Below are positions 16,377 to 24,895 of a stretch of 64,000 nucleotides of DNA, piece by piece (within the stretch, counting starts at the first letter, position 1; each line of letters starts with the position of its first letter). Source of the DNA: Pseudomonadota bacterium (GTDB lineage Bacteria > Pseudomonadota > Gammaproteobacteria > Steroidobacterales > MnTg04). Position numbers and translations under genes: made by a program. Below the pieces are notes generated by a model that was given only the letters and a program-made list of their open reading frames with translations, ran no database searches and was not told the origin of the DNA. The stretch covers positions 1 through 64,000 of the forward strand of contig JADFSO010000001.1 of assembly GCA_022560735.1 (NCBI GenBank), given 5' to 3'.

Positions 16377-16949
16377 TTATCCGTGGGAAGTCAGGAATTC
16401 CTGTAAAGCCAGAAATCCTTTTTCGACCTTGCCCTCGAATAACGGGTCGGACGGAATGTCCATTTCCCGGTTTATTGCGGCCCATTCCTCGGGCGCCAGC
16501 AACACTTGCGCCAGCGGGAAGATGCCGGCATCTTCCTTGCGCATGTGATCCAGCAGCATCGCGGAATAGCCATGGGCCTTGGTCACCAACAGTTCCCTCT
16601 CGACGAGTTGATCGTTGATTGCCTGCTTGATCGAGTCGAATAGGTCGGCGCCACTTTCGCTCAGTAACTGGTGCTCGTAACGCAGTTCCTTGATCAACCG
16701 GGCCGCGTCGGCACTGCGTTTTTCCAGCCGGGTAAAGACCAGTTCTTCCCTGGGGTGGTGAAACATGTCCGGATAATGCGTCATGTAGGACATGATGTCC
16801 GCCATTATCTGGAAATCGGGTTTTTCATTCCGGCTTAGTGCCGCAAGTTGCTTGTCCATCAGGCTCAGCAGGCGAGCGACATTTTTATGATCGCGGCCGA
16901 GTTCATCGATGACGCGGCTTGCCGCTGAGTGTCTCGTAGAAATAGCCAT
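16377..16949 (-). CDS. Hemerythrin-domain protein
   Basis: A 190-residue cytosolic four-helix protein with a likely di-iron site. Candidate ligands are H21 (RDHKNV), H58/H64/H65 with E68 (HYPDMFHHPREE), H93 (YEHQLL) and H135 with E139 (HMRKED). Hemerythrin-like proteins of this kind bind O2 or NO or repair nitrosative damage (family knowledge). An FNR/DNR-like box with one mismatch centres 43.5 bases upstream of the ATG, which ties it to the nearby DNR-like regulator. The start at 16949 removes a long non-conserved upstream frame; an AAGGA lies 14 bases before it. Confidence 0.86.
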   Translation of the reverse strand: MAISTRHSAASRVIDELGRDHKNVARLLSLMDKQLAALSRNEKPDFQIMADIMSYMTHYPDMFHHPREELVFTRLEKRSADAARLIKELRYEHQLLSESGADLFDSIKQAINDQLVERELLVTKAHGYSAMLLDHMRKEDAGIFPLAQVLLAPEEWAAINREMDIPSDPLFEGKVEKGFLALQEFLTSHG

Positions 16950-16985
16950 GCCAGGAGTCTGGTCCTTTGGCGGCAGGATTTCTTT

Positions 16986-16999
16986 GATATGGGTCAATA
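16986..16999. promoter_or_regulatory. FNR/DNR-like box between the hemerythrin and DUF1579-like genes
   Basis: TTGAT-ATGG-GTCAA matches nine of ten consensus bases. Its centre is 43.5 bases before the hemerythrin ATG, near the class II position. I see no clear -10 between box and gene, so the exact promoter is uncertain. It could also act on the divergent gene at 17177. Confidence 0.65.
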
Positions 17000-17176
17000 C
17001 TCGCCCTGAATCAGCCCGTGTCTGGCGGCCGCGACGTCTTAACGACGGATTCTGTCCTGATACCGCAATCGGTGGGCATTCGGCGTACTCGCTTGCTATG
17101 TTGGTCAGGCTGCGTATTTCACCCGGTTTTCGAGTTCCTTCGTGAAATGTGCGGGTTGGCATCAGACGGGATAACC

Positions 17177-17800
17177 ATGAAGAAATCGCGATTCCTTTTT
17201 CCAATAGCAATGCTGCTGCTGTCCCCAGCCGTTTACGCTGTCAGTGTTCCGGCAATCCATGCCGGTCTTTATCCGAGTGAGCGCCACGCCCGCATGGCGG
17301 ATCTGGATTACCTCGTCGGCATCTGGGAGATGACCAGCCGGGAAACGACTGCCGGCGGCCAGTTCGCCGAAGCGAGCGGTGTCCGGTCCTGTGTGTGGGT
17401 GCTCGATCGTACGGCAATTCGTTGCGATGACATATTTACCCATGTTCGTGCGACCCACGGGTTTCCCGGTCTTTATGAACCCAGGGACAGGCTTTTTTAT
17501 GTCACGTTCAATGAGCAGGACGGGAATTACGAGTTTCTTTATATGAGTGCGCTGAGCGCCGAAAAGAACATCTTCCCGGCCGAGTTCGATTTAGGCAGCA
17601 AGACCTTGTTGCACGAGGTTCCCGGTGAGTTTCTCGGGCACGCCGGGGAAACCACGCAAAGCGCGTGGCAAAAACTTATCGATGACAATCAGATTCGCGA
17701 GGAATATAAAACGATCTCCGGCGATGGCGACACCATGGAATCGGTCGAAATCACATTGCGGAGAATGGTCGGCGGCAACCGGGACGGATTATTTTTCTGA
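17177..17800 (+). CDS. Exported protein, possibly DUF1579-like
   Basis: A 207-residue protein with signal peptide (RFLFPIAMLLLSPAVYAVS). The mature part has LDYLVGIWEMTSRETTAGGQ followed by SCVWVLDRTAIRCDD and a series of strands (RLFYVTFNEQDGNYEFLYM). This resembles the lipocalin-like DUF1579 fold, in which a 'LxGxW' start is followed by alternating strands. No catalytic motif is visible. It is divergent from the hemerythrin gene and may share its FNR-like box. Start chosen at the ATG that directly precedes the signal peptide. Confidence 0.65.
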   Translation: MKKSRFLFPIAMLLLSPAVYAVSVPAIHAGLYPSERHARMADLDYLVGIWEMTSRETTAGGQFAEASGVRSCVWVLDRTAIRCDDIFTHVRATHGFPGLYEPRDRLFYVTFNEQDGNYEFLYMSALSAEKNIFPAEFDLGSKTLLHEVPGEFLGHAGETTQSAWQKLIDDNQIREEYKTISGDGDTMESVEITLRRMVGGNRDGLFF

Positions 17801-17812
17801 ACGCCGGCCCGG

Positions 17813-18331
17813 TCAATCGTTGCCAAAGTAGCTGCTGATCACTCGATCGCCCGGCCGAATCCCATATTTGTCCGCTACGCCGGCATTGAGTTCGAGTACT
17901 GCCAATACCGGTTCGCCGGACACGATGCGGTCAAGAGCATATGGCCTGGTTGCCTTTTCAACCCGGGCAATCGTGCCGTCCCGCCGGATAAACAGCATGT
18001 CCAGTGACAACACGGTGTTTTTCATCCACATGCTGAGATTGCGGGATTGTTGGTAAACGAACAGCATTCCCTGGCGCTCGCCAAGTTCATCGACGAACAT
18101 CAGGCCACGCGCCTGCTGTTCCCCCGACAAGGCGAGAAATGCTTCAAATTCCAGGCTGCGGCCCGCCCGAGTCTCGATCTGGATCGTCGTTTTTGTGAAG
18201 CCCTTGATGCCATCGGCGCCTGCCGGACAGGCCAGCAGAAAAAAAGCGCCAGCGACTATGACAACAGTACGGCTGACGTTTCTGCCAGGTGTCTGTTCGT
18301 ACTCGGATCGATTGCCGGCGGCCTCAGTCAT
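17813..18331 (-). CDS. Exported DUF192 protein
   Basis: A 172-residue protein with a hydrophobic export segment (VVIVAGAFFLLACPAGA). It has the DUF192 hallmark ARGLMFVDELGERQGMLFVY, SMWMKNTVLSLDMLFI and AVLELNAGVADKYGIRPGDRV. Structures of the family show a small beta-barrel, but its role is unknown. The presence of a cysteine within LLACPAG is not a good lipobox, so I expect a soluble periplasmic protein. It ends 12 bases from the convergent gene. Confidence 0.85.
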   Translation of the reverse strand: MTEAAGNRSEYEQTPGRNVSRTVVIVAGAFFLLACPAGADGIKGFTKTTIQIETRAGRSLEFEAFLALSGEQQARGLMFVDELGERQGMLFVYQQSRNLSMWMKNTVLSLDMLFIRRDGTIARVEKATRPYALDRIVSGEPVLAVLELNAGVADKYGIRPGDRVISSYFGND

Positions 18332-18562
18332 TCCCCGATTCTACCAGCAGCGTCTGGCGATGCGTCCCTGCATCGTGCCCAGCCCCCTGGCGCCGTGCAT
18401 GATCAGGACCAGCATGCCAATATCGCATTCGGCCGGCGCGGCATGCGCACACCGAGGAACGATTCAATGATTCTCCCCTCGACCAGCGACAGGACCCTGC
18501 TCGTCGCAAGAAACAGCAAATTTCGGGTGGGCGATGTTGGTTTCCGGCGCTAAAGTAAGCTC

Positions 18563-19405
18563 ATGAATCAGCAGGCTACTAACCTTGACCCAAAAAACCA
18601 TCAGCGCATCGCGGCCGCGATCGGATTTATCCTGGACCATTACCAGGATCAGCCGCGGCTGGCGGACATCGCGAAGCATGTCGGTCTGAGCAGCTGGCAC
18701 TTTAACCGTCTGTTCACAAGCTGGGCCGGGGTAACGCCAAAGCAGTTGGTGCAGTTCTTGTCATTGCGCGCCGCCAAGAGAAGCCTCGACCGGCACGCCA
18801 GTGTCCTGTCGGCATCGCTGAATGCCGGTCTGTCGGGACCGGGGCGCCTGCATGACCTGTTTGTCACGATAGAGGCGATGACGCCCGGCGAATACAAGAA
18901 TGGCGGCGCCGGCCTGGTTTTGGACTATGGCTTTTCGGCCAGCCCTTTTGGCGATGTGTTGCTGGCCGGTACGCGGCGCGGCCTGAGCCATTTGTCGTTC
19001 GTCGATCGAGGTACGGACGAGGCAATCGCCGAGCTGAACAAAGCCTGGCCGAATGCCACGCTCGAAAGAAATGAGCCAGGCATGTCCGCGCTCGCCGGGC
19101 AGATTTTTTCGGGCGGGGAGCAAGCGCTGCAGCTGCGGCTCAAGGGCACCAACTTTCAGTTGCAGGTCTGGCAGGCGTTGCTAAAAATCCCCAGTGGCAA
19201 CCAGGCCAGTTACCGCGATCTGGCCAGGACCATCGGCAGACCGAACAGCCAGCGCGCCGTTGCGAATGCGGTCGGCAGAAACCCGGTGGCCTGGCTGATC
19301 CCCTGTCACCGGGTGCTGCGGGCAAGCGGCGCGCTGGGCGGTTACCGTTGGGGAGTGGAGCGCAAGGCGGAGATCCTGACCTGGGAGCTGGCCCAACAAG
19401 TTTGA
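18563..19405 (+). CDS. AraC-type HTH fused to O6-methylguanine-DNA methyltransferase (Ada-like, no metal-binding domain)
   Basis: A 280-residue protein. Residues ~10-105 form an AraC-type helix-turn-helix (LADIAKHVGLSSWHFNRLFTSWAGVTPKQL and LHDLFVTIEAMTPGEYK). Residues ~110-280 form the suicidal alkyl-DNA transferase, with FQLQVWQALLKIPSGNQASYRDLA, RAVANAVGRNPVAWLIPCHRVLR (acceptor Cys in PCHRV) and GGYRWGVERK. It repairs O6-alkylguanine and may regulate genes. The N-terminal Ada domain that senses methylphosphotriesters is absent, so self-activation as in E. coli Ada is unlikely. This domain layout is common in proteobacteria. Confidence 0.93.
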   Translation: MNQQATNLDPKNHQRIAAAIGFILDHYQDQPRLADIAKHVGLSSWHFNRLFTSWAGVTPKQLVQFLSLRAAKRSLDRHASVLSASLNAGLSGPGRLHDLFVTIEAMTPGEYKNGGAGLVLDYGFSASPFGDVLLAGTRRGLSHLSFVDRGTDEAIAELNKAWPNATLERNEPGMSALAGQIFSGGEQALQLRLKGTNFQLQVWQALLKIPSGNQASYRDLARTIGRPNSQRAVANAVGRNPVAWLIPCHRVLRASGALGGYRWGVERKAEILTWELAQQV

Positions 19406-19502
19406 CCGGTCTGTCACCAAGGCGGTGGCCGCCGGGGCAACTGGCGAAATGGCGGATTGGCTGCTATTTTCATGTCATAGCCACAAGAAAAAAGGCCAGG
19501 TC

Positions 19503-20444
19503 ATGATTTATCCAGATATTCTCGCCACGGTTGGCAACACACCGGTGGTCCGGATCAACAGGCTCGCACCAAAGCACGTGGAAATGTACGTCAAGTGCGA
19601 GGCATCCAACCCGCTGTCTTCGGTCAAGGACCGGCTGGCGCTGGGGGTCATCAACGACGCGGAGCGCAAAGGCGAGTTAAAGCCGGGCCAGACCGTAGTC
19701 GAGGCGACCTCGGGAAATACCGGCATCTCGCTGGCGATGGTTTGTGCGGTCCGCGGTTATCCCTTCGTCGCGGTGATGGCCGAGAGTTTTTCGGTTGAGC
19801 GGCGCAAGCTGATGAAGGCCCTCGGGGCGAAGGTCGTGCTGACGCCAGCAGAGTTGCGCGCGACCGGCATGGTCAAACTGGCGGAAGAACTCGCGGAAAA
19901 AAACGGCTGGTTTTACACGGAACAATTCGACAATCCGGCCAACCCTGAATATCACCGCAATACGACCGGCCCGGAGATCCTCAGGGATTTTGCCGATACC
20001 CGGCTGGACTACTGGGTCACCGGTTACGGGACCGGCGGCACGTTGACCGGCGCCGGCCAGATGCTGCGACTGGCGCGGCCGGGAATAAAAATCATTGCGG
20101 CAGAGCCTGAAAATGCGGCGTTGCTTGGCGGAGACGAATGGCAGCCACACACGATCCAGGGGTGGACGCCGGACTTCATGCCCGCGGTGCTCGACCAGGA
20201 AGTTATCGATGAAGTGGTCACGATAGGCGATGTCGAGGCCAGGGAAACGGCGCTCGATCTGGCGCAAAAGGAGGGAATTTTCTGTGGAATTTCCAGCGGG
20301 GCGACTTTCTGCGCCGCATTGAAAGTTGCCGAAAATGCTGCAAAGGGTTCGGTGCTGCTTGCCATGCTGCCCGACACGGGCGAGCGATATTTATCCACGG
20401 TATTGTTTGAAAACATCACCGAGGAATCGGATACGCTGGACTGA
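19503..20444 (+). CDS. cysK: Cysteine synthase (O-acetylserine sulfhydrylase)
   Basis: A 313-residue PLP enzyme that makes cysteine from O-acetylserine and sulphide. Motifs: NPLSSVKDRLA (PLP lysine ~42), EATSGNTGISLA (substrate loop), GYGTGGTLTGAGQ (phosphate-binding loop) and FCGISSGA (the Ser that contacts the PLP ring nitrogen). The family includes CysK, CysM and eukaryotic cystathionine beta-synthase. Sequence features favour CysK, but CysM cannot be excluded. The ATG at 19503 follows AAGGCCAGG. The gene appears single. Confidence 0.9.
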   Translation: MIYPDILATVGNTPVVRINRLAPKHVEMYVKCEASNPLSSVKDRLALGVINDAERKGELKPGQTVVEATSGNTGISLAMVCAVRGYPFVAVMAESFSVERRKLMKALGAKVVLTPAELRATGMVKLAEELAEKNGWFYTEQFDNPANPEYHRNTTGPEILRDFADTRLDYWVTGYGTGGTLTGAGQMLRLARPGIKIIAAEPENAALLGGDEWQPHTIQGWTPDFMPAVLDQEVIDEVVTIGDVEARETALDLAQKEGIFCGISSGATFCAALKVAENAAKGSVLLAMLPDTGERYLSTVLFENITEESDTLD

Positions 20445-20456
20445 CAAAAAATCGAT

Positions 20457-20484
20457 ATCGGAGTCGGCTGATGCTCACTCCGAT
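20457..20484 (+). terminator. Hairpin after cysteine synthase
   Basis: An 8-bp inverted repeat (ATCGGAGT / ACTCCGAT, loop 12) begins 12 bases after the stop codon. The T-rich stretch comes 12 bases after the stem, later than in a standard intrinsic terminator, so termination here is only possible. Confidence 0.35.
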
Positions 20485-20646
20485 TCGCAATCAGGCTTTT
20501 CTTTTTCTCCTGCCTCAGGGCCGGCAGGCTCCTGAGCCCTGGAATACGTGGCGAAGTATTCAAAGGCCAGGGGCGACTATGTGTTTTCATTTAAAACCAT
20601 GCCGCGTAATCTGTGGTGATTGCTGCGGTGCCTGGCGGGGAGGTGC

Positions 20647-21780
20647 ATGAGAAAGGGATTCAAACGACTGTTATGGATTGCTCCGGTCGTCGCACTCGTG
20701 TTCGTTTTTTTGCTTTTGTCACGGCCTGGCCCGCTGATGGTAGCCGTTGCCGAGGTCGAGCGCAGCGATGTCAGGTCTTCGGTGGCCAATACCCGGGCCG
20801 GTACCGTTGTCGCGTGCCGGCGGGCGATGCTGGCGCCGCAAATCGGCGGGCAAATAGCCGGTTTGTACGTCACGGAAGGAGATGCGGTCGAGCAGGGCCA
20901 GCTGCTGCTGGAACTCTGGAACGATGACCGCAAGGCGGAATTGCTGCTCGCGGAGAGAAGTATCACGGCCAGCCGGGTCCAGGCCGAAGAGGCATGCACG
21001 ATCGCCGCAACGGCAGACAAGGAAGGCAAGCGCCTGACCCGTCTGCTGAGCCAGGGGCTGGCGTCGCAGGAAGACACGGAAGCGGCAGTGGGTCGCGCCG
21101 ATGCGACCGAAGCTGGCTGCCGTGCTGCCCGAGCGCTGGTCAGCGTGAGTGCAGCGACCCGCGATATTGCGCTCGCGTCGCTGGCGAGGACCCGGCTCAG
21201 CGCGCCATTCGCGGGTACCATTGCCAAGATCAATGGTGAAGTCGGTGAATATGTCACGCCATCGCCGGTGGGGATTCCCACACCGCCGGCCGTCGACCTG
21301 GTCGACAACTCGTGCCTGTACATATCGGCGCCGATAGACGAGGTGGATGCACCGGCCATACGGGTTGGCATGCCGGCGCGGATCACGATGGATGCGTTCC
21401 CCGGGCAGTTTTTCACGGGTCATGTCCGGCGGGTGGCGCCCTATGTGCTCGACCGCGAAAAACAGGCGAGAACCGTCGAAGTGGAAGCGGAAATCGATAC
21501 CATCCCGGCCGGCCAGGTGTTGCTGCCGGGATACAGCGCTGACCTGGAAATTGTCCTGGCCGAGCGTAAAGCTACTTTGCGGATTCCAACCCAGGCCATC
21601 GGCGATGGCCGGGTGCTGATACTGGGTGACGATGGCGTCTTGCAGGAAAGATCGATTTCCACCGGTATCGGCAACTGGGAATATACCGAAATCCTCGCTG
21701 GCCTGGAGGCCGGAGAGCGAGTCGTGATTTCCGTGGATCGTGCCGGCGTGGTAGCGGGTGCGGTCGCCGAGGCGGAATAG
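20647..21780 (+). CDS. Periplasmic adaptor (HlyD/MacA-like) of an ABC exporter
   Basis: A 377-residue membrane-fusion protein. An N-terminal anchor (LLWIAPVVALVFVFLLLS) precedes the split lipoyl domain (IGGQIAGLYVTEGDAVEQGQLLLELWND and TRLSAPFAGTIAKINGEVGEYV). These flank an alpha-hairpin (~95-175) rich in Ala and Glu. A beta-barrel (ISAPIDEVDAPAIRVGMPARITMDAFPGQFFTGHV) and a membrane-proximal domain follow. It links the ABC subunits encoded immediately downstream to an outer-membrane channel. GGGGAGG precedes the ATG. No TolC-type gene is in view, so a shared housekeeping channel is likely. Cargo unknown. Confidence 0.9.
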   Translation: MRKGFKRLLWIAPVVALVFVFLLLSRPGPLMVAVAEVERSDVRSSVANTRAGTVVACRRAMLAPQIGGQIAGLYVTEGDAVEQGQLLLELWNDDRKAELLLAERSITASRVQAEEACTIAATADKEGKRLTRLLSQGLASQEDTEAAVGRADATEAGCRAARALVSVSAATRDIALASLARTRLSAPFAGTIAKINGEVGEYVTPSPVGIPTPPAVDLVDNSCLYISAPIDEVDAPAIRVGMPARITMDAFPGQFFTGHVRRVAPYVLDREKQARTVEVEAEIDTIPAGQVLLPGYSADLEIVLAERKATLRIPTQAIGDGRVLILGDDGVLQERSISTGIGNWEYTEILAGLEAGERVVISVDRAGVVAGAVAEAE

Positions 21781-21789
21781 GCGAGCGCC

Positions 21790-22482
21790 ATGATCCGCCT
21801 GGAGAAAATCAACCGGATTTTTCAGGTCGGCGATCAGCAGGTGAGGGCGTTGAACGATGTCGACCTGACGATCAGCAGCGGCGAGTACCTGTCGATCATG
21901 GGGCCATCCGGTTCGGGCAAGTCTACTTTGCTCAATATCCTGGGATTGCTCGACCAGCCCAGTTCAGGGAAATACCAGCTCGATGGGCGAGACACGACGC
22001 AGATGGATGACGAACAACTGGCCCGGATACGCGGCAGGAAAATCGGTTTTGTATTCCAGTTTTTTCACCTGATCGGCCGTCTCAGCGCCGCGGAGAACAT
22101 CGAATTACCGCTAATACTTGCCGAAGAGGCGCCCGTGACGCGAAAACCGAAGGTGCAGGAAATACTGCACCGGGTGGGTCTGGAGGATCGCGCCAATCAC
22201 CGGCCCGACCAGCTTTCCGGTGGTCAGCGCCAGCGGGTCGCGATAGCCAGGGCGACCATCACCAGGCCCGATGTCCTGCTGGCCGACGAACCGACCGGAA
22301 ATCTGGACAGTGTCTCGGGTGCCGAAGTCATTCAGTTGATGGAAACCCTGAATGACAGCGGGCTAACCGTGCTGATCGTTACCCACGACCCGAATGTCGG
22401 CGATCGCGCACCGCGGAAGATCAAAATGATAGATGGCGCGATCGTCGCCGATACCACGAAGCGGGCCGATGAGGCTGCCTGA
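21790..22482 (+). CDS. ABC transporter ATPase (MacB/LolD type)
   Basis: A 230-residue ATP-binding subunit with Walker A GPSGSGKSTLLNIL (~37-50), Q-loop VFQFFHLI, signature LSGGQRQRVAIARA, Walker B VLLADEPTGNLD and the switch His in VTHD. Its length and the LADEPTGNLDS motif are those of the MacB/LolD/FtsE group, which drives mechanotransmission rather than bulk transport. It lies 9 bases after the adaptor gene, and its 3' end overlaps the first permease by 14 bases, indicating one operon. Confidence 0.95.
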   Translation: MIRLEKINRIFQVGDQQVRALNDVDLTISSGEYLSIMGPSGSGKSTLLNILGLLDQPSSGKYQLDGRDTTQMDDEQLARIRGRKIGFVFQFFHLIGRLSAAENIELPLILAEEAPVTRKPKVQEILHRVGLEDRANHRPDQLSGGQRQRVAIARATITRPDVLLADEPTGNLDSVSGAEVIQLMETLNDSGLTVLIVTHDPNVGDRAPRKIKMIDGAIVADTTKRADEAA

Positions 22483-23677
22483 CCTGTTGCAGCTTGCGTC
22501 AGGCGCCTTGCTGCGCAGGGGTGCCCGCGCCGGGATGATCCTGCTCGCCATGGCGATTGGCGTGGCGGCGGTCATCGTACTGACCGGGCTGGGAGAGGGT
22601 GCGAGAAAATTTGTCAGCGATGAGTTTTCCTCGCTTGGGACCCATTTGCTGATCGTCATACCGGGCCGCGCCGAAACCACCGGGGCAGGCGCTACGCTGA
22701 TCGTCGGCGAAACACCCAGGGACCTGACCCTGGACGATGCCCGCGCGCTGGGGCGCAGCCACGCCATCGAAAAATATGCGCCCCTGGTTGTCGGCTCCGC
22801 ATCCGTCAGCTACCTGGGGTTGGACAGAGAGGTGCCGGTGCTGGGATCCACGGCGGAGCTGCTCGAGGTCAGGAACTGGAAAATGGCGCGCGGCCGGTTT
22901 CTGCCCGCCGGCGATATCGATCGCGCGCAGTCGGTTGCCGTTATCGGCGCCAAGATCGAGCGGGAACTGTTTGCCGATACCCATGCACTGGGCAAATGGC
23001 TGCGCCTGGGTGACCGCCGTTTCCGGGTCATCGGGGTCTTGTCCTCCGAGGGCCGGGCGATCGGGATCGATGTCGAGGAGCTGGTTATTGTGCCGGTCGC
23101 CTCGGCGCAAATGCTTTTCAACAGTGCGTCTTTGTTTCGTATCCTGGTCCAGGCACGGTCGCGGGACGAAATGCCGGCTGCGAAAAAATTCATCCTTGCA
23201 ACGGTGGCGCGCAGGCACCAGGGCGAAGAGGACATAACCGTCATTACCCAGGACGCCGTACTCAAGACCTTCGATACGATTTTCGTGGCGCTGACCATGA
23301 CGCTCGGTGGCATTGCGGCGGTCAGCCTGCTGGTTGCCGGCATCCTGGTAATGAACGTCATGCTGGTCGCGGTTAGCCAGCGAACGGAGGAGATTGGTTT
23401 GCTAAAGGCCATCGGCGCCCGGTCGCAGCAGGTTCAGCGCCTGTTTCTTACCGAGGCCTTGTTGTTGTCGTTTGGCGGCGGGTTGCTCGGGCTTGTGCTT
23501 GGCTATGGCGGCGCCTGGTTTCTGGGTATCGTCTACCCCACGTTAACCTTCATGCCGCCGTGGTGGGCGGTAGCGGCGGCCATGGTAACGGCTATTTTCA
23601 GCGGCCTTTTTTTCGGTATGCTGCCGGCTCGAAGGGCCGCAAAAATGGACCCGGTGCGAGCGCTCCGGGGCGGTTGA
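22469..23677 (+). CDS. MacB-like ABC permease 1
   Basis: A 402-residue permease with one N-terminal membrane helix (MILLAMAIGVAAVIVLTGLG), a large periplasmic MacB-type domain (~45-270) and three C-terminal helices (LTMTLGGIAAVSLLVAGILVMNVML, LFLTEALLLSFGGGLLGLVLG, AVAAAMVTAIFSGLFFGMLPA). The conserved FtsX elements SQRTEEIGLLKAIGA and PARRAAKMDPVRALR are present. It overlaps the ATPase gene by 14 bases and ends one base before the second permease, so the two are produced together as a likely heterodimer. Confidence 0.93.
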   Translation: MRLPDLLQLASGALLRRGARAGMILLAMAIGVAAVIVLTGLGEGARKFVSDEFSSLGTHLLIVIPGRAETTGAGATLIVGETPRDLTLDDARALGRSHAIEKYAPLVVGSASVSYLGLDREVPVLGSTAELLEVRNWKMARGRFLPAGDIDRAQSVAVIGAKIERELFADTHALGKWLRLGDRRFRVIGVLSSEGRAIGIDVEELVIVPVASAQMLFNSASLFRILVQARSRDEMPAAKKFILATVARRHQGEEDITVITQDAVLKTFDTIFVALTMTLGGIAAVSLLVAGILVMNVMLVAVSQRTEEIGLLKAIGARSQQVQRLFLTEALLLSFGGGLLGLVLGYGGAWFLGIVYPTLTFMPPWWAVAAAMVTAIFSGLFFGMLPARRAAKMDPVRALRGG

Positions 23678-23678
23678 G

Positions 23679-24878
23679 ATGAGAACCGCGGATATGGTAC
23701 GGCTTGCCACCAGGGCGGTTACGGCGCATCGCCTGCGCTCGGCGCTGACCACGCTCGGGATCGCGATCGGAATTTTTGCCGTCGTCCTGCTGACATCCAT
23801 CGGTGAGGGCATTCACCGCTTTGTGATGTCCGAGTTCACGCAGTTTGGCACCAATATCATCGCTATCAATCCCGGCAAGGCGACGACCATGGGCGCGTCG
23901 ATCGGTGTTTTTGGCAGTGTTCGACCGTTATCCATCGACGATGCCGAAGCATTGCGGCGCCTGCCATACGTCGAAGGTGTCGTGACCATGGTCCAGGGTA
24001 ACGCCGAGATCAAGTTTGGCCGCTTGCAGCGTCGCACAACCGTTTACGGCGTTTCACCGGATTTTCCGCAAGTGTTCCGCTTCGATATCGCCAGCGGCAG
24101 TTTCTTGCCGCCGGACGATCCCCGCAATCCGCGTGCGGTTGCCGTACTGGGCAGCAAGCTGGCCAGGGAACTGTTTCTGAAAGAGAGCCCGGTGGGTGCG
24201 CGCATCCGCGTCGGTGGCGACCGTTACCGGGTGGTCGGCGTCATGGAGCCAAAGGGTACGATGCTGGGTTTCGATCTGGACGACACGATTTTCCTGCCGG
24301 CTGCCCGCGGTCTTGACCTGTTCGGCCGCGAAGGCCTGATGGAAATCGATATTTTGTACGTGGAAAATGCGCCGATAGACGAACTGGTCGCGAGTATCAG
24401 GCGGATGTTGATTTCACGTCATGGCGGCGAAGACGTGACCATTACGACGCAGCAGCAAATGATGGACGTGCTTGGCTCGGTTCTGGGCGTGCTGACCTTT
24501 GCGGTTGGAGCATTGGGTGGTATTTCCCTGCTGGTCGGTGGCGTCGGCATATACAGCATAATGACGATATCGGTCAGCGAGAGGACCAGCGAAGTGGGAT
24601 TGCTCAGGGCGCTGGGAGCAGGCAAGGGACAGATACTCACGTTGTTCCTCGGCGAGGCCATGCTGCTGGCGGCGGCAGGCGGGTTTGCGGGGCTGGTGCT
24701 CGGCTGGGGAGGCGCATCGCTGATCAACCAGCTGCTTCCCTCGCTGCCGGTACATACACCGCTATATTTCATTTTTGTGGCAGAGTCCGCCGCGATTTTG
24801 ATCGGGCTGGTGGCTGGCGTTGCACCTGCGCGCCGCGCCGCGGCGATGACCCCGGTGGAAGCGCTGCGGACCGAATGA
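23679..24878 (+). CDS. MacB-like ABC permease 2
   Basis: A 399-residue paralogue of permease 1 with the same topology: N-terminal helix (LGIAIGIFAVVLLTSIGEG), a periplasmic domain, then three helices and the FtsX motifs SERTSEVGLLRALGA and PARRAAAMTPVEALR. The ATG follows the previous stop by one base. Two distinct permeases with one separate ATPase differ from E. coli MacB, where ATPase and permease are fused and homodimeric. The operon appears to end here, facing the convergent GGDEF/EAL gene. Confidence 0.93.
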   Translation: MRTADMVRLATRAVTAHRLRSALTTLGIAIGIFAVVLLTSIGEGIHRFVMSEFTQFGTNIIAINPGKATTMGASIGVFGSVRPLSIDDAEALRRLPYVEGVVTMVQGNAEIKFGRLQRRTTVYGVSPDFPQVFRFDIASGSFLPPDDPRNPRAVAVLGSKLARELFLKESPVGARIRVGGDRYRVVGVMEPKGTMLGFDLDDTIFLPAARGLDLFGREGLMEIDILYVENAPIDELVASIRRMLISRHGGEDVTITTQQQMMDVLGSVLGVLTFAVGALGGISLLVGGVGIYSIMTISVSERTSEVGLLRALGAGKGQILTLFLGEAMLLAAAGGFAGLVLGWGGASLINQLLPSLPVHTPLYFIFVAESAAILIGLVAGVAPARRAAAMTPVEALRTE

Positions 24879-24895
24879 AACGGCTCCCGGCCATT

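Noticed and set aside
18332..18562. Minus- and plus-strand short open frames between the DUF192 and Ada-like genes
   Set aside because: All are Arg/Ser/Cys-rich or lack starts and ribosome sites; none looks like a protein.
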